In this document: positions 44,853 to 54,025 of the stretch, one piece after another
How positions within the stretch are numbered: the stretch's first letter is position 1
Layout: the number at the start of each line of letters is the position of its first letter
DNA from: Ohtaekwangia sp035628875
GTDB lineage: Bacteria > Bacteroidota > Bacteroidia > Cytophagales > Cyclobacteriaceae
Reading direction: 5' to 3'
Assembly: GCA_035628875.1 (NCBI GenBank)
Contig: DASPIZ010000055.1
Coordinates: 95,979-159,978 of the forward strand
Length of the DNA: 64,000 nt
Program-made: the position numbers and the translations under genes
Notes under the pieces: generated by a model
What the model was told of the DNA's origin: nothing
Databases searched by the model: none
What the model saw: the letters and a program-made list of their open reading frames with translations, nothing else

Positions 44853-45194
44853 ATGAAAGAACTCAAAAACAAAGCCGAAACGTTGACGGAACATGTTAGC
44901 GAATACATTGAAACATACATGGCCTACTCGATACTTAAAGCCACTGATAGAGCAGCCGGAATAGCCGCGGTAAGTATTACAACAGTCATTGTTGCCTTAC
45001 TTGGATTCTTTTTTCTACTCTTCATAGGTATAGGATTAGGTTACCTGATCGGACAACAATTAAATAATATGTTTGCCGGGTTTGCTATTGTGGCGGGCTT
45101 TTTTGCACTATTGATCGTGCTCATCCTGGTAATGAAGAAAAGTGTGTTTGGTCCGTATTTTAGAAACCTGATTATCAAATCCACCTATGAATAA
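44853..45194 (+). CDS. Phage-holin-like (holin-X/DUF1469) membrane protein
   Basis: A 113-residue protein with an amphipathic N-terminal helix (about 1-40, ending IETYMAYSILKATDRAAG) and two transmembrane helices (about 42-70 and 77-97). This is the layout of the YqjE/holin-X superfamily. No lysis function is implied; members in stress operons (such as E. coli yqjD-yqjE) are membrane-associated stress proteins. Overlaps the next gene by eight bases, so the two are coupled. Confidence 0.82.
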   Translation: MKELKNKAETLTEHVSEYIETYMAYSILKATDRAAGIAAVSITTVIVALLGFFFLLFIGIGLGYLIGQQLNNMFAGFAIVAGFFALLIVLILVMKKSVFGPYFRNLIIKSTYE

Positions 45195-45567
45195 GCATGT
45201 AAAGCCCATCGCATCATACGAGGACCTTATTCACGAAAAAGAACGATTAGAGGAACTCCTTAAAGTACAACGTAATCAGATCACCAAAGACCTTGATGAA
45301 ATAAGAGAGGAATTCAGACCTGTGGTCATCGCTTCCGAGATGTTCGGGAAGCTATTATCCCGGGAAGATGGAAAGGATCCACTGGTGAGTACAGGTACCA
45401 ATTTCACGATCGATCTCCTCGTCGGTAAGCTCTTTGCAAAGTCGAATTTTTTGGTACGACTGTTTGTACCTGCTATCCTGAAAAACTTGTCATCGCATTA
45501 CATTCCGAAAGCACCTGTGATGCAAAAACGAAAGGTAACCAGGGAACCTGTACTAGCCGGAGAATAA
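45187..45567 (+). CDS. Unknown protein coupled to holin-X-like gene
   Basis: A 126-residue soluble or membrane-peripheral protein not assigned to a family. The N-terminal third is coiled coil (IHEKERLEELLKVQRNQITKDLDEIREEF). The middle holds a moderately hydrophobic FTIDLLVGKLFAKSNFLVRLFVPAIL stretch and the tail is basic. Overlaps the holin-X-like gene by eight bases and is followed by a strong terminator, so the pair is a discrete two-gene unit, resembling YqjE/YqjK-type partners in architecture. Confidence 0.75.
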   Translation: MNKHVKPIASYEDLIHEKERLEELLKVQRNQITKDLDEIREEFRPVVIASEMFGKLLSREDGKDPLVSTGTNFTIDLLVGKLFAKSNFLVRLFVPAILKNLSSHYIPKAPVMQKRKVTREPVLAGE

Positions 45568-45592
45568 GAAGCAGGAATCATTAAGAAACCAG

Positions 45593-45620
45593 AAGCTGAT
45601 CAGTTGATCAGCTTTTTTTA
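45593..45620 (+). terminator. Intrinsic terminator
   Basis: Nine-base stem AAGCTGATC-agtt-GATCAGCTT (45593-45614) followed by T residues, 25 bases after the stop of the holin-associated gene. Confidence 0.9.
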
Positions 45621-45705
45621 TGTGTAGTCGGAACAGATTTACCCAGTTTTCAACACCTTGCTGTTTCGAAACAGCATCCATCAACAACGATATGGCTATA
45701 CGATC

Positions 45706-45721
45706 TGGCATTTTATTTTTC
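45706..45721 (+). promoter_or_regulatory. TGGCAT-N4-TTTT motif before OmpA lipoprotein gene
   Basis: Plus strand TGGCAT-ttta-TTTTTC, a perfect first half and T-run second half. Predicted transcript start near 45732, about 49 bases before the ATG. Confidence 0.5.
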
Positions 45722-45780
45722 CTGTATGTAGAAACAACACAAGGTCAAAGCGACCATTATGTTTAACTAAAAAATGAATT

Positions 45781-46446
45781 ATGAAATTAACAACAGTATT
45801 TTTAATCCTCTTTATGGTTGGTGGCATGCTGGCAGGTTGTAACCTGACCAAGTCTCAGAAGGGTGCTGCCATTGGAGCTGGTGCCGGCGGGGCAGTAGGC
45901 GCTGGAATTGGTAAAGCCGCAGGAAACACTGCGCTTGGCGCTATTATCGGTGCCTCCGTTGGTGGTATAACAGGAGGAATCATCGGCAGACAAATGGATA
46001 AACAAGCAGAGGAAATTGAGGATATTCCCGGAGCGGAAGTCACCCGCGTAGGTGAAGGAATCAACGTAACATTCGACAGCGGTGTATTATTCGGACTCGA
46101 CAGTGATGACATCAGTGCCACTGCTAAAACGAAATTGCTTGAACTTGGGGAAATTCTTAATAAGTATCCAGACACCTATATTCTTGTAGAAGGTCATACC
46201 GATGCTTCTGGTTCTTCATCACACAACAATAAATTATCAAAACGAAGAGCAGAATCTGTAAGTACCTTCTTGGAAGAAAACAACATTGATGATTCACGTA
46301 TTAAAACAGAATGGTACGGGGAAGAACAGCCAAAGTATGCGAATGATAATTCAGCCAACATGGCGAAGAACAGACGTGTGGAATTTGCAATATACGCCAA
46401 TGAGGAAATGGTGGAAAAGGCAAACGAGCAGGCTTCGAACAGATAA
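45781..46446 (+). CDS. OmpA-family lipoprotein with glycine zipper
   Basis: A 221-residue protein. A lipoprotein signal (MVGGMLAGCN, Cys20) precedes a glycine-zipper segment (about 28-72; GAAIGAGAGGAVGAGIGKAAGN). A C-terminal OmpA/Pal peptidoglycan-binding domain follows (about 100-215; ILVEGHTDASGSSSHNNKLSKRRAESV and NRRVEFAIYANEE). It tethers the outer membrane to murein. First gene of an apparent operon with the flavin-fold protein and the porin; a TGGCAT-type motif lies 60 bases upstream. Confidence 0.93.
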   Translation: MKLTTVFLILFMVGGMLAGCNLTKSQKGAAIGAGAGGAVGAGIGKAAGNTALGAIIGASVGGITGGIIGRQMDKQAEEIEDIPGAEVTRVGEGINVTFDSGVLFGLDSDDISATAKTKLLELGEILNKYPDTYILVEGHTDASGSSSHNNKLSKRRAESVSTFLEENNIDDSRIKTEWYGEEQPKYANDNSANMAKNRRVEFAIYANEEMVEKANEQASNR

Positions 46447-46491
46447 ATGAATTTACAGTCACGCTCTTAAGTGAGCAATAACGAATTAAAC

Positions 46492-47007
46492 ATGGCAACA
46501 CATCAGGATTATAACCATCAAAAAGCAAGTCAAAAGTTGAAAGAGCTGATTGATGAGGTTTCAATTTGTATGATGGCAACAACAGATACAGAAGGTAGTG
46601 TCTCGAGTCGCCCCATGACAACAATCTCCTCAGAAGACGGAACTTTGTGGTTCTTCACCAATGAGCACAGTGGAAAAGTAGACGATCAGGAGGAGGATCC
46701 CACCATCTATCTCATGTATGCTGATCCTTCCAAACAAACTTATATTCATATTCGTGGCACATCTTCCCTGGTTACTGACAGGCAAAAGATAAAAGCATAT
46801 TGGAGTCCAATTTTAAAAGCGTGGTTTCCGGAAGGCACAGATGATCCAAAGTTATGTTTATTAAAAATAAATGTAGAAGAAGCACGGTACTGGGACTCAT
46901 CATCGAACAAGATGATTGTGTTCTTTGAAATGGCTAAAGCCTTACTAAAGAACGAGCCTTATCGTGAAGGTGAAACAGGTACACTAAAGAATCTGTCGCA
47001 CAGATGA
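46492..47007 (+). CDS. General-stress-type pyridoxamine 5'-phosphate oxidase-fold protein
   Basis: About 171 residues of the split beta-barrel PNPOx-like family (general stress protein 26 group). Typical segments are ISICMMATTDTEGSVSSRPMT-like (VSICMMATTDTEGSVSSRPM), LWFFTNEHSGKVDDQEEDP and YIHIRGTSSLVTDRQKIKAYW, ending with ARYWDSSSN. Members bind flavin or heme; catalysis is uncertain. A GTG at 46471 would add seven residues, but the ATG at 46492 is the better start. It follows the OmpA gene by 45 bases in the same operon. Confidence 0.9.
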   Translation: MATHQDYNHQKASQKLKELIDEVSICMMATTDTEGSVSSRPMTTISSEDGTLWFFTNEHSGKVDDQEEDPTIYLMYADPSKQTYIHIRGTSSLVTDRQKIKAYWSPILKAWFPEGTDDPKLCLLKINVEEARYWDSSSNKMIVFFEMAKALLKNEPYREGETGTLKNLSHR

Positions 47008-47055
47008 GAATAAAAACAGCAAGCCAGAATCCATAAAACAATTAAATATAAAATT

Positions 47056-47688
47056 ATGAACAAGATAACGATAATACTTTTAACAGGAATACTATGTTGT
47101 GCCATCCCGGGGTTTGCACAAGATGAAAACCCAACCCGCCTAGGTGTAAAGGGCGGTGTAAACTTTTCAAATTTCCGGGTTGACAAAATCGCGGATAATA
47201 ACATGAAGGCAGGACTTAACCTTGGGTTATTCGCCAAACTTCCCGTTGGAGCTATGTTCTCTATTCAGCCAGAGCTGTTGTACAGTAGTAAAGGTGCTAA
47301 GCTTAAATATGACAATTTCATTCAGGGAGAAGGAGAATATCGTTTCAATATGAACTACCTTGAGCTACCCGTACTTGCGGTCTTTAATATTGGAAAATAT
47401 TTCAACATACACGCCGGACCTTATGCTGCATTTCTGACATCCAGTAACATCAAGGATATGGACGACGATGGCACTATCGAGGGCGTTAAAGACATTGACG
47501 TTGACAATTTTAACCGTTTCGATTATGGTGTTGCAGCCGGTATCGGAATAGATGTTAATGGATTTATCGCTGGAGCAAGATACAATTACGGCTTACAGGA
47601 AATCGGTGAAGAGGGAAACCTTACGGGAGAACTAACCAGTGATTCAAAAAACAGTGTAGCTACTATTTATATAGGTTTTGGCTTTTAA
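47056..47688 (+). CDS. PorT-family outer-membrane beta-barrel protein
   Basis: A 210-residue protein with a signal peptide (MNKITIILLTGILCCAIPGFAQ) and an eight-stranded barrel of the outer-membrane beta-barrel/PorT family. Characteristic features are LGVKGGVNFSNF at the N-terminus, FSIQPELLYSSKGAKL, YLELPVLAVF, AGPYAAFLTS and a final aromatic residue (IYIGFGF). Calcium-binding-like DMDDDGTIEG sits in one loop. Role unknown; such small barrels are common in Bacteroidota envelopes. Last gene of the OmpA operon, followed by a strong terminator. Confidence 0.9.
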   Translation: MNKITIILLTGILCCAIPGFAQDENPTRLGVKGGVNFSNFRVDKIADNNMKAGLNLGLFAKLPVGAMFSIQPELLYSSKGAKLKYDNFIQGEGEYRFNMNYLELPVLAVFNIGKYFNIHAGPYAAFLTSSNIKDMDDDGTIEGVKDIDVDNFNRFDYGVAAGIGIDVNGFIAGARYNYGLQEIGEEGNLTGELTSDSKNSVATIYIGFGF

Positions 47689-47695
47689 TTCTTAC

Positions 47696-47726
47696 GGAGA
47701 GGGTGATCCACCCTCTCCTATTTTTT
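47696..47726. terminator. Intrinsic terminator after porin gene
   Basis: Ten-base stem GGAGAGGGTG-atc-CACCCTCTCC (47696-47718) followed by TATTTTTT, between convergent genes. Strong in the plus direction; may also serve the kinase operon on the minus strand. Confidence 0.9.
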
Positions 47727-47756
47727 ATAATGATAAATATTAAAAGAAACGTTTAG

Positions 47757-49229
47757 TTAATACACCTCGCCGCTAACGGTCTCTTTAATTTTAGGAATAC
47801 TCACAATAAATTTTGAACCTGCATTCACTTCAGACTGCACATCGATTGTCCCTCCATGTGCCTGCACAATATTAAGCGTTGATGCAAGGCCGAGCCCCAT
47901 ACCATTTCTTTTGGAAGTAAAATAGGGTTCAAACAGTTTAGAAAGAATTTCCGATGGGATACCACACCCGTTGTCAGAAATCTCAACCACATAAGCATCA
48001 TTATGATCGTGTAAACATACCTCGACTTTCCCAGAACCGTTGGTAATTGCTTCGGTGGCGTTCACAACAATATTGAGAAAAGCAATCTTTAACTTTTGCT
48101 CATCAGCCTGTATCAGCCATGGCTCGTCGCTAGGATAGTTTACCTTAATATCGATTGACTTAAGTGTAATACGATCAGAAGCCATCTGAACCGAATCCGC
48201 AAGAACAGTTTGGAGACTTATTACTTTAAATGTTTTTTCAGTAGGCCGGTAACTATCGAGGAGTTCGGCGATAAGGTTATCAATCCTTTTTCCATTCCGC
48301 TGAATAATTTCAATAAAGATCCGGTCGTCTTCACTCAGTGTAGCCGTATTCAGTTGTTCGACGGCCATCTGAACATTATTGAGCGGATTGCGGACTTCGT
48401 GTGCCAACGTACGGACCAGGCGCCCTGCCGAGGCAAGCTTTTCAGCGTACAATGTTGCGCGTTCAGCTTTTTTCAGATTGGTGATATCATGAAGAATGCC
48501 TTGAATATACGATTCACCATTTGTGTCCAATTGACCCGTAGCTGTTAACACGACATACTTCTTTTCCTGGCTTTTGTCCCGAAGAACCAGTTCAAGGTCC
48601 ACTACTTCCTGATCACGTAATAAACCTTCCCTAATTTTATCCTTTGCTGGTTTATTCTCAATGAGATCATACAGACTAAGACCGAGTAAATCCTTTTTAT
48701 CGAAGGCGAGCAATTGTGAAGTAGCAAAGTTGACATCTTTAAAACGCAAATTGTTATCGGTAATAAAAACGGCGTCTTTTGACCTCTCAAAAATGTTCCT
48801 GTATTTCTGTTCATTGGCCCGCAAAGCCTTGATTGCAGCAGCGCGTTCGAGGGCGTAACGGATACAACGCTCAAGTTTTTCAGTAGTTAACTCTGATTTT
48901 ATAAGGTAATCCATGGCACCAATGCGCATGGCTTCATTATCTATGGTAGGATTTCCAAAACCTGTGAGCAAAACGATTGGCTCCTCGCATTTCAATGCTT
49001 CAGCGTCGCGCAATAGATCAAGTCCGGTTTTAGCACCCAGTCGATAGTCAACAAAATAAATGTGATGTGCTCGATTAGCAAGTTGCGATACGGCGTCGGT
49101 ATAGTTATAACACCATTCGATATTGAATCGGTTTGCTTCAATAGCTTTGAGGTAATCACTGATGATTAAAAAATCATCATAATCATCATCAATAATTAAT
49201 ACACGCGTTTCCGCAGATGATTGGGGCAT
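47757..49229 (-). CDS. REC-PAS histidine kinase (NtrB-like)
   Basis: A 490-residue cytoplasmic kinase. An N-terminal receiver (Asp61 in YFVDYRLG; the usual KP is IKSE at Lys111) is followed by a PAS sensor (about 140-255). A HisKA domain has His278 (LVRTLAHEVRNPLNN) and an HATPase domain follows (DNGCGIP, GMGLGLA). The HExRNPL phosphatase/kinase box is NtrB-like, matching the NtrC-type activator upstream. Last gene of the rpoN operon, five bases after the other kinase. Confidence 0.93.
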   Translation of the reverse strand: MPQSSAETRVLIIDDDYDDFLIISDYLKAIEANRFNIEWCYNYTDAVSQLANRAHHIYFVDYRLGAKTGLDLLRDAEALKCEEPIVLLTGFGNPTIDNEAMRIGAMDYLIKSELTTEKLERCIRYALERAAAIKALRANEQKYRNIFERSKDAVFITDNNLRFKDVNFATSQLLAFDKKDLLGLSLYDLIENKPAKDKIREGLLRDQEVVDLELVLRDKSQEKKYVVLTATGQLDTNGESYIQGILHDITNLKKAERATLYAEKLASAGRLVRTLAHEVRNPLNNVQMAVEQLNTATLSEDDRIFIEIIQRNGKRIDNLIAELLDSYRPTEKTFKVISLQTVLADSVQMASDRITLKSIDIKVNYPSDEPWLIQADEQKLKIAFLNIVVNATEAITNGSGKVEVCLHDHNDAYVVEISDNGCGIPSEILSKLFEPYFTSKRNGMGLGLASTLNIVQAHGGTIDVQSEVNAGSKFIVSIPKIKETVSGEVY

Positions 49230-49234
49230 GAGTT

Positions 49235-50803
49235 TTAATGAAATTGTCTTTCCGGAAGAATTATTGAAAACACGGAACCGGTACCTGGCTCGCTGGTTGC
49301 ATAGATAATGCCTTCATGGTTATCTATAATTTTTTTACAAATGGCAAGGCCTATACCGGTACCTGAATATTCGGCTTTACCGTGAAGCTGCTGGAAAATT
49401 TCAAAAATCTTTTCACCATACTCAGGCTCAAATCCAATTCCGTTATCTTCAACGTTAATCTGATAGAATACCTGATCAAAAGGTAAAAAATGGGCTGATT
49501 TCTCCTTATGATTTAAACGTTTACATGAGATCGTTACAACAGGTGCAACACTCTTTTTACGGAACTTTAATGCATTTCCGATAAGGTTATTAAACAACTG
49601 GCGCATTTCAGAAGAAACTGCTTCAATAACCGGTAAGGATTTTACTTTAAATGTTGTGGCGGTTTCTTCAATCCGTAACTCCTGATCTGCCATCACTTCA
49701 TCCAATACAGTGTTTAAATCGCATTGCCCGAAAGATTCAGACACACGCGTGAGCCGTGAAAACTCCAGCAGGTTGCTAATCAACGCACGCATGCTTTGGG
49801 CTGATGCATTAATGCGTTCTACATAATTTACCACGTCTTTATCGAGTGACGTTCCAACTTTAGTGCGAATGCGATCACAAAATGTAAGGATTTTCCGAAC
49901 AGGTTCATTTAAGTCGTGAGAAGCCACATAAGCAAATTCCTCTAATTCCTTATTCGACTTGTTTAGTTCACGTATGATGCGTTCCCGGCCTTGTTCAGCA
50001 TTTTTGTTAGTTGTTATGTCTCGCGTAATACCAATGATACGCTTAACATTCCCCTCCGAATCTTGAATTGCTTCGCCCTTTGTATAGACGAATTTCTCGC
50101 GTCCGGTTTTTGTACGTACCATGTATTCTATCGCGAAACCTTTTTTGTCGAGAATTGCCTTTTCTATCGTTCTGTTAAAATCTTCGATGTGTTCGGGCAA
50201 AATATGTTGCGTAAAGAAATGAAGGGAAAAATCTGACACGTCTTCACGTTGATATTCCAGAATATGGAACATCCCATCGGTCCATTTAATATCCGTTCCA
50301 GTGGCATCCATGCTCCATGTTCCATACATGAGCAACTTTTCAGCTTCACTGAATAACTGGCGCGTAGCAACTGCCTCTTCTTCTTTTTTTATCCGGTCCG
50401 TTACATCCTCCGCCAGGCATAACAACGACAAAGGGGTACCTTCCTGGTCGCGCTGAAAAACCCGTCCTACATTTTTAAAAACGCGTGATGATTCTCCTGT
50501 CACATTGAAGCGTGATATAAAAGTATGGGACTCTTTGTCTTTAAGAAAAATAATTTTTTGCAGTTCATTCTGCACAAAATCGATATCAGCCTGAAAAACA
50601 AGCGCCGACAAACTATCCTTCTTTAGGCTGACGTCTTCTCCACCCAGATCACTTACCTTGTTGTTAAGGTAACTGATCTGTTTAGAATTTAAATCATATA
50701 CGTAAATGAGTGCAGGAAAGAAATCGCTGAATGTTTCGCGAAACCTGGCAGCATTCTCATCCGATTGGAACAATGAATTTAGATACTCAACGGGCTGATT
50801 CAT
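49235..50803 (-). CDS. PAS-PAS histidine kinase
   Basis: A 522-residue cytoplasmic kinase with two PAS/PAC modules (about 25-135 and 150-265; second with GITRDITTNKNAE). The HisKA domain has His296 (FAYVASHDLNEPVRKI) and the HATPase domain carries VEDNGIGFEPEYGEKIFEIFQQLHG and GTGIGLAICKKI. The HDLxEPxR box is phytochrome-kinase-like, unlike the HExRNPL box of the neighbouring kinase, so the two probably feed different signals. The ATG overlaps the activator stop by four bases (ATGA). Confidence 0.93.
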   Translation of the reverse strand: MNQPVEYLNSLFQSDENAARFRETFSDFFPALIYVYDLNSKQISYLNNKVSDLGGEDVSLKKDSLSALVFQADIDFVQNELQKIIFLKDKESHTFISRFNVTGESSRVFKNVGRVFQRDQEGTPLSLLCLAEDVTDRIKKEEEAVATRQLFSEAEKLLMYGTWSMDATGTDIKWTDGMFHILEYQREDVSDFSLHFFTQHILPEHIEDFNRTIEKAILDKKGFAIEYMVRTKTGREKFVYTKGEAIQDSEGNVKRIIGITRDITTNKNAEQGRERIIRELNKSNKELEEFAYVASHDLNEPVRKILTFCDRIRTKVGTSLDKDVVNYVERINASAQSMRALISNLLEFSRLTRVSESFGQCDLNTVLDEVMADQELRIEETATTFKVKSLPVIEAVSSEMRQLFNNLIGNALKFRKKSVAPVVTISCKRLNHKEKSAHFLPFDQVFYQINVEDNGIGFEPEYGEKIFEIFQQLHGKAEYSGTGIGLAICKKIIDNHEGIIYATSEPGTGSVFSIILPERQFH

Positions 50804-52320
50804 ATTTCAGATTCAAACTTTTCACCACGCAGCTCCTGGTATTGTCGAATTTTGTTGTAAAGTGTCTTTCGATCAATCTGTAATACTTTGGCTGCCTTAC
50901 TTTTGTTGAAATTTACTTTCTTAAGGGCTTCCAGGATAAGCTCGTATTCGGCGTCGATCCCGGCACTTTTCAAGCTCTGCTCTTTGGGTGCCACCTTTTT
51001 TACGGGTATACTATACGATGAAGGAAGCGGTGTACTTTGAATGGAGGGTGGCATCTGCATCACCACGCTTTGTATTGGCTCGGAGGAACCTTCGAACTGA
51101 AGCTTCGTGAAGTTTGTAAGCTCAAATGGAATGCTCTTTACATCCACGTATTCTTCATCGCACAAGAGTGTTGCACGTTTTACTACGTTTTTAAGTTCGC
51201 GCAGATTCCCGTACCATACGTAGGTTTTAAAAATCCGTTCCACTTCCGGATGGAATCCCTTGATTGATTTACTTAATTCGTCATTTGCGATCGCCAGGAA
51301 GTGGTTTGCAAACACCATGATGTCGCTTACGCGTTCACGCAACGGCGCAACCTGGATTGAAAATTCATTAAACCTGTGATAAAGGTCTTCCCGAAGTTTA
51401 CTATTCCCACTGGCATCCCACAGCTTTTCATTACTTGCTACGATAATCCGCACGTCAAGATCAATATCTTTTGTTCCGCCTACCCGCCGCATCTTCCGCT
51501 CTTGCACAACGCGAAGTAACGCGATTTGAACATCATACGATAAGTTGGCAATTTCATCCAGGAAAATCGTCCCTTCATTGGCTACTTCAAAGCTTCCGAT
51601 CTTTTGATTTAATGCTCCTGTAAAAGAGCCCTTTTCATGTCCGAACAGTTCGCTCGCGGCAAGTTCTTTTGAAAGAACACCACAGTCTATGGCCATAAAA
51701 GGTTTGTGACTGCGTTTGCTTCGCTTGTGAATCTCCTGTGCAATCGCTTCTTTCCCACTTCCGCTTTCTCCATAGATGATGACACTGTAATTCGTAGGCG
51801 CGACAAGATCGATTTGTTTAAGAATGCTTTTGAAATATGGACTATCGCCGAAAATATATTCTGACTTAGGAAGGCTCTGACCGCGTTTTGCGGAACCATT
51901 TTTATCGCGCGAATGATTCGCGTTACCATTGTCATTAAAAGAACCTAGTACCGGCGTGATTGCACGATCCAGGGCTTTCCGTATTGTTAAAAGAATTTCT
52001 TCCGGGATGAGCGGTTTAATAATGTAATCGACAGCTCCCAATCGCATTACTTCTACGGCTGTTTTTATATTGCTGAATCCTGTAATAATAATCACTGGAG
52101 TTGATGGATTGATCTCCTTGATTGCTTTCAGCACAGAGGTTCCATCCATGTCTTCCAGTTTAAAATCACAAAGGATTAAATCTGGTACACTTTCGTTAAT
52201 GAGTTCCAGTGCTTTTTTGCCTTTATTGGCTTCAGAAACTTCATACCCATGTTTTGAAAGAAAACGACTTAGCACAAGGCACAAGTCTTTTTCATCATCA
52301 ATAATTAAAATTTTCGCCAT
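50800..52320 (-). CDS. Sigma-54-dependent NtrC-type response regulator
   Basis: A 506-residue activator. The receiver has Asp52 (LILCDFKL) and Lys102. An AAA+ sigma-54 interaction domain follows (about 155-385) with Walker A GESGSGKE (184-191), the sigma-54-contacting GSFTGA loop at 231-236 (GAFTGA variant) and Walker B TIFLDEIA. A Fis-type helix-turn-helix closes the protein (about 465-500, FNKSKAAKVLQIDRKTLYNKI). All parts needed to open sigma-54 promoters are intact. It lies 14 bases downstream of rpoN, so sigma factor and activator are probably cotranscribed. Confidence 0.95.
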   Translation of the reverse strand: MAKILIIDDEKDLCLVLSRFLSKHGYEVSEANKGKKALELINESVPDLILCDFKLEDMDGTSVLKAIKEINPSTPVIIITGFSNIKTAVEVMRLGAVDYIIKPLIPEEILLTIRKALDRAITPVLGSFNDNGNANHSRDKNGSAKRGQSLPKSEYIFGDSPYFKSILKQIDLVAPTNYSVIIYGESGSGKEAIAQEIHKRSKRSHKPFMAIDCGVLSKELAASELFGHEKGSFTGALNQKIGSFEVANEGTIFLDEIANLSYDVQIALLRVVQERKMRRVGGTKDIDLDVRIIVASNEKLWDASGNSKLREDLYHRFNEFSIQVAPLRERVSDIMVFANHFLAIANDELSKSIKGFHPEVERIFKTYVWYGNLRELKNVVKRATLLCDEEYVDVKSIPFELTNFTKLQFEGSSEPIQSVVMQMPPSIQSTPLPSSYSIPVKKVAPKEQSLKSAGIDAEYELILEALKKVNFNKSKAAKVLQIDRKTLYNKIRQYQELRGEKFESEI

Positions 52321-52334
52321 TTTTTAGTTGTTTG

Positions 52335-53771
52335 TTATGCAGCTGCAGTTCGATGATGTATTGTATTCCAACGTAATTGTGCCGCAGGAATACGAAGCTC
52401 ATCACGGTATTTTGCTACGGTTCGTCTTGCAATCTTCAATCCCCGGTTTGCCAGCAGTGTAGCTATCTGTTGGTCAGAGTACGGACTTGATTTATCTTCA
52501 GTCATAATGACTTGCTGAATAGCTTCCTGTACTTTACGAACACTTACAGCAACGCCTTCCTGATTTGCAATTCCTTCGTTGAATAAATTTTTGATGAGGA
52601 TATTTCCGGATGGTGTTTGCACATATTTGTTGCAAGTAATCCGAGAAACAGTTGATATATCAACGCCAACCATATCTGCGACATTTTTAAGAATCATAGG
52701 TTTGAGTAATAACTCATCGCCGGTCATAAAGTAGTCGTACTGAATTTTTACAATTGCCTTCATCACTTTCAGCATCGTAGATTCACGTTGCTTAATGGCA
52801 TTGACAAACCATTCTGCCGCGCTAAGTTTATTTGACAAATAACGGGTTGTGGCCTGATCACCATTTCCTTTTTCGATGTCTTGTACTTTCGACTTCCAGG
52901 AAGAATTTATCTTCAGGGAAGAAGCTTTTTCTTTATAAAGTGTCACATGAAGCGTGTTCTCCTGCTGCATAACAATAAAATCCGGAATAATGGTATCGTA
53001 TTGCACTGGCGAACTGTCACCTTTAGGAACAGGTTTTAGCTTTAGTGTGCCGAGCAGATCAAGCGTTAATGTAAAATCCTCTTCATCGATCCCAAGTGCA
53101 TCAATAATGCGATTGAAGTTTCGTCCTTTTAATTCGTTATAAAAATTTTCAAGGATCTTAATACCCAGCTTAACGTCGGGCTCTTTTGTATTCATACGCT
53201 TCAGCTGAATCAACAAGCATTCGTGAATCGATGAGGCGCCAATCCCAACAGGTTCAAAACCCTGAATGAGTTGAATCATACGTTGCACTTGCGCAGGATC
53301 GATCAGTTTGAGATTTTTCAGGGAATAGTCATCGGCAACGGTCTCTGCATTTCCTTCGAGGAAACCTTCCTCTGTTAAGCTGTTGATAATAAATTCTCCG
53401 AGCTGAGCATCCTCTTCATTGAGTTTGCAAAGATTCAATTGGTTAATTGCTTCCGTACGAAAATCAGAACTTGTTACCAATGTTTTACTCGGTAAAATTT
53501 CCTGACGGGAAAATTGCGGATTGTTGTTATAATCAGGAATGTCATCATAAGCATACTCTTCCCAATCCTGATACTCCTGCGTTTCGTCTTTATCGTTTTT
53601 CTCCGTTTGCAATTCCTGTTCAGAGTCCTGCTCGATCAAAGGATTCTCTTCCAGTTCATTTTGAATGCGTTGCTCAAGCTCAATGGTGTTGAGGTGAAAT
53701 AAATGCAACATTTGGAGTTGTTGCGGATGAATTTTGAGCTGTTGTTTTTGGGTAATATGTTGATATAGCAT
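52335..53771 (-). CDS. rpoN: RNA polymerase sigma-54 factor
   Basis: A 478-residue sigma-54. N-terminal region I is Gln/Leu-rich (QLQMLHLFHLNTIELEQRIQ and ELEENPLIEQ), followed by an acidic region II. The core-binding region is at about 120-300 and the DNA-binding region has a helix-turn-helix (VADMVGVDISTVSRITCNKYVQTP). The RpoN box ARRTVAKYRDEL sits near the C-terminus and would contact the -24 GG. Full length. It heads the rpoN-NtrC-kinase-kinase operon in the middle of the stress island whose genes carry a -24-like motif. Confidence 0.96.
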   Translation of the reverse strand: MLYQHITQKQQLKIHPQQLQMLHLFHLNTIELEQRIQNELEENPLIEQDSEQELQTEKNDKDETQEYQDWEEYAYDDIPDYNNNPQFSRQEILPSKTLVTSSDFRTEAINQLNLCKLNEEDAQLGEFIINSLTEEGFLEGNAETVADDYSLKNLKLIDPAQVQRMIQLIQGFEPVGIGASSIHECLLIQLKRMNTKEPDVKLGIKILENFYNELKGRNFNRIIDALGIDEEDFTLTLDLLGTLKLKPVPKGDSSPVQYDTIIPDFIVMQQENTLHVTLYKEKASSLKINSSWKSKVQDIEKGNGDQATTRYLSNKLSAAEWFVNAIKQRESTMLKVMKAIVKIQYDYFMTGDELLLKPMILKNVADMVGVDISTVSRITCNKYVQTPSGNILIKNLFNEGIANQEGVAVSVRKVQEAIQQVIMTEDKSSPYSDQQIATLLANRGLKIARRTVAKYRDELRIPAAQLRWNTIHHRTAAA

Positions 53772-54025
53772 ACAGGTGGTCTTTTGGGTTTCGACTGAGG
53801 CTAATACAACCTTAGAACCAAAAATTCAAGTATCCTCAATAGATTGATAACCAGCTATTTGCAAAATTTCGTACCAAGTACCGGAAACCCACATATTGGC
53901 GAACTGGGTATCAAATTACACATTACGGGGAATTAATGACAACCTGCTTTTTAATTTCTTTTGAAAAAGACACGTATTTCCCGCAATTGGGGAAATCGGA
54001 GAGGGTAAAGGAACGCGGGGTAAAC

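Noticed and set aside
44853..45194. Holin-X-like gene as evidence of a prophage
   Set aside because: No phage genes nearby; this family commonly occurs in chromosomal stress operons.
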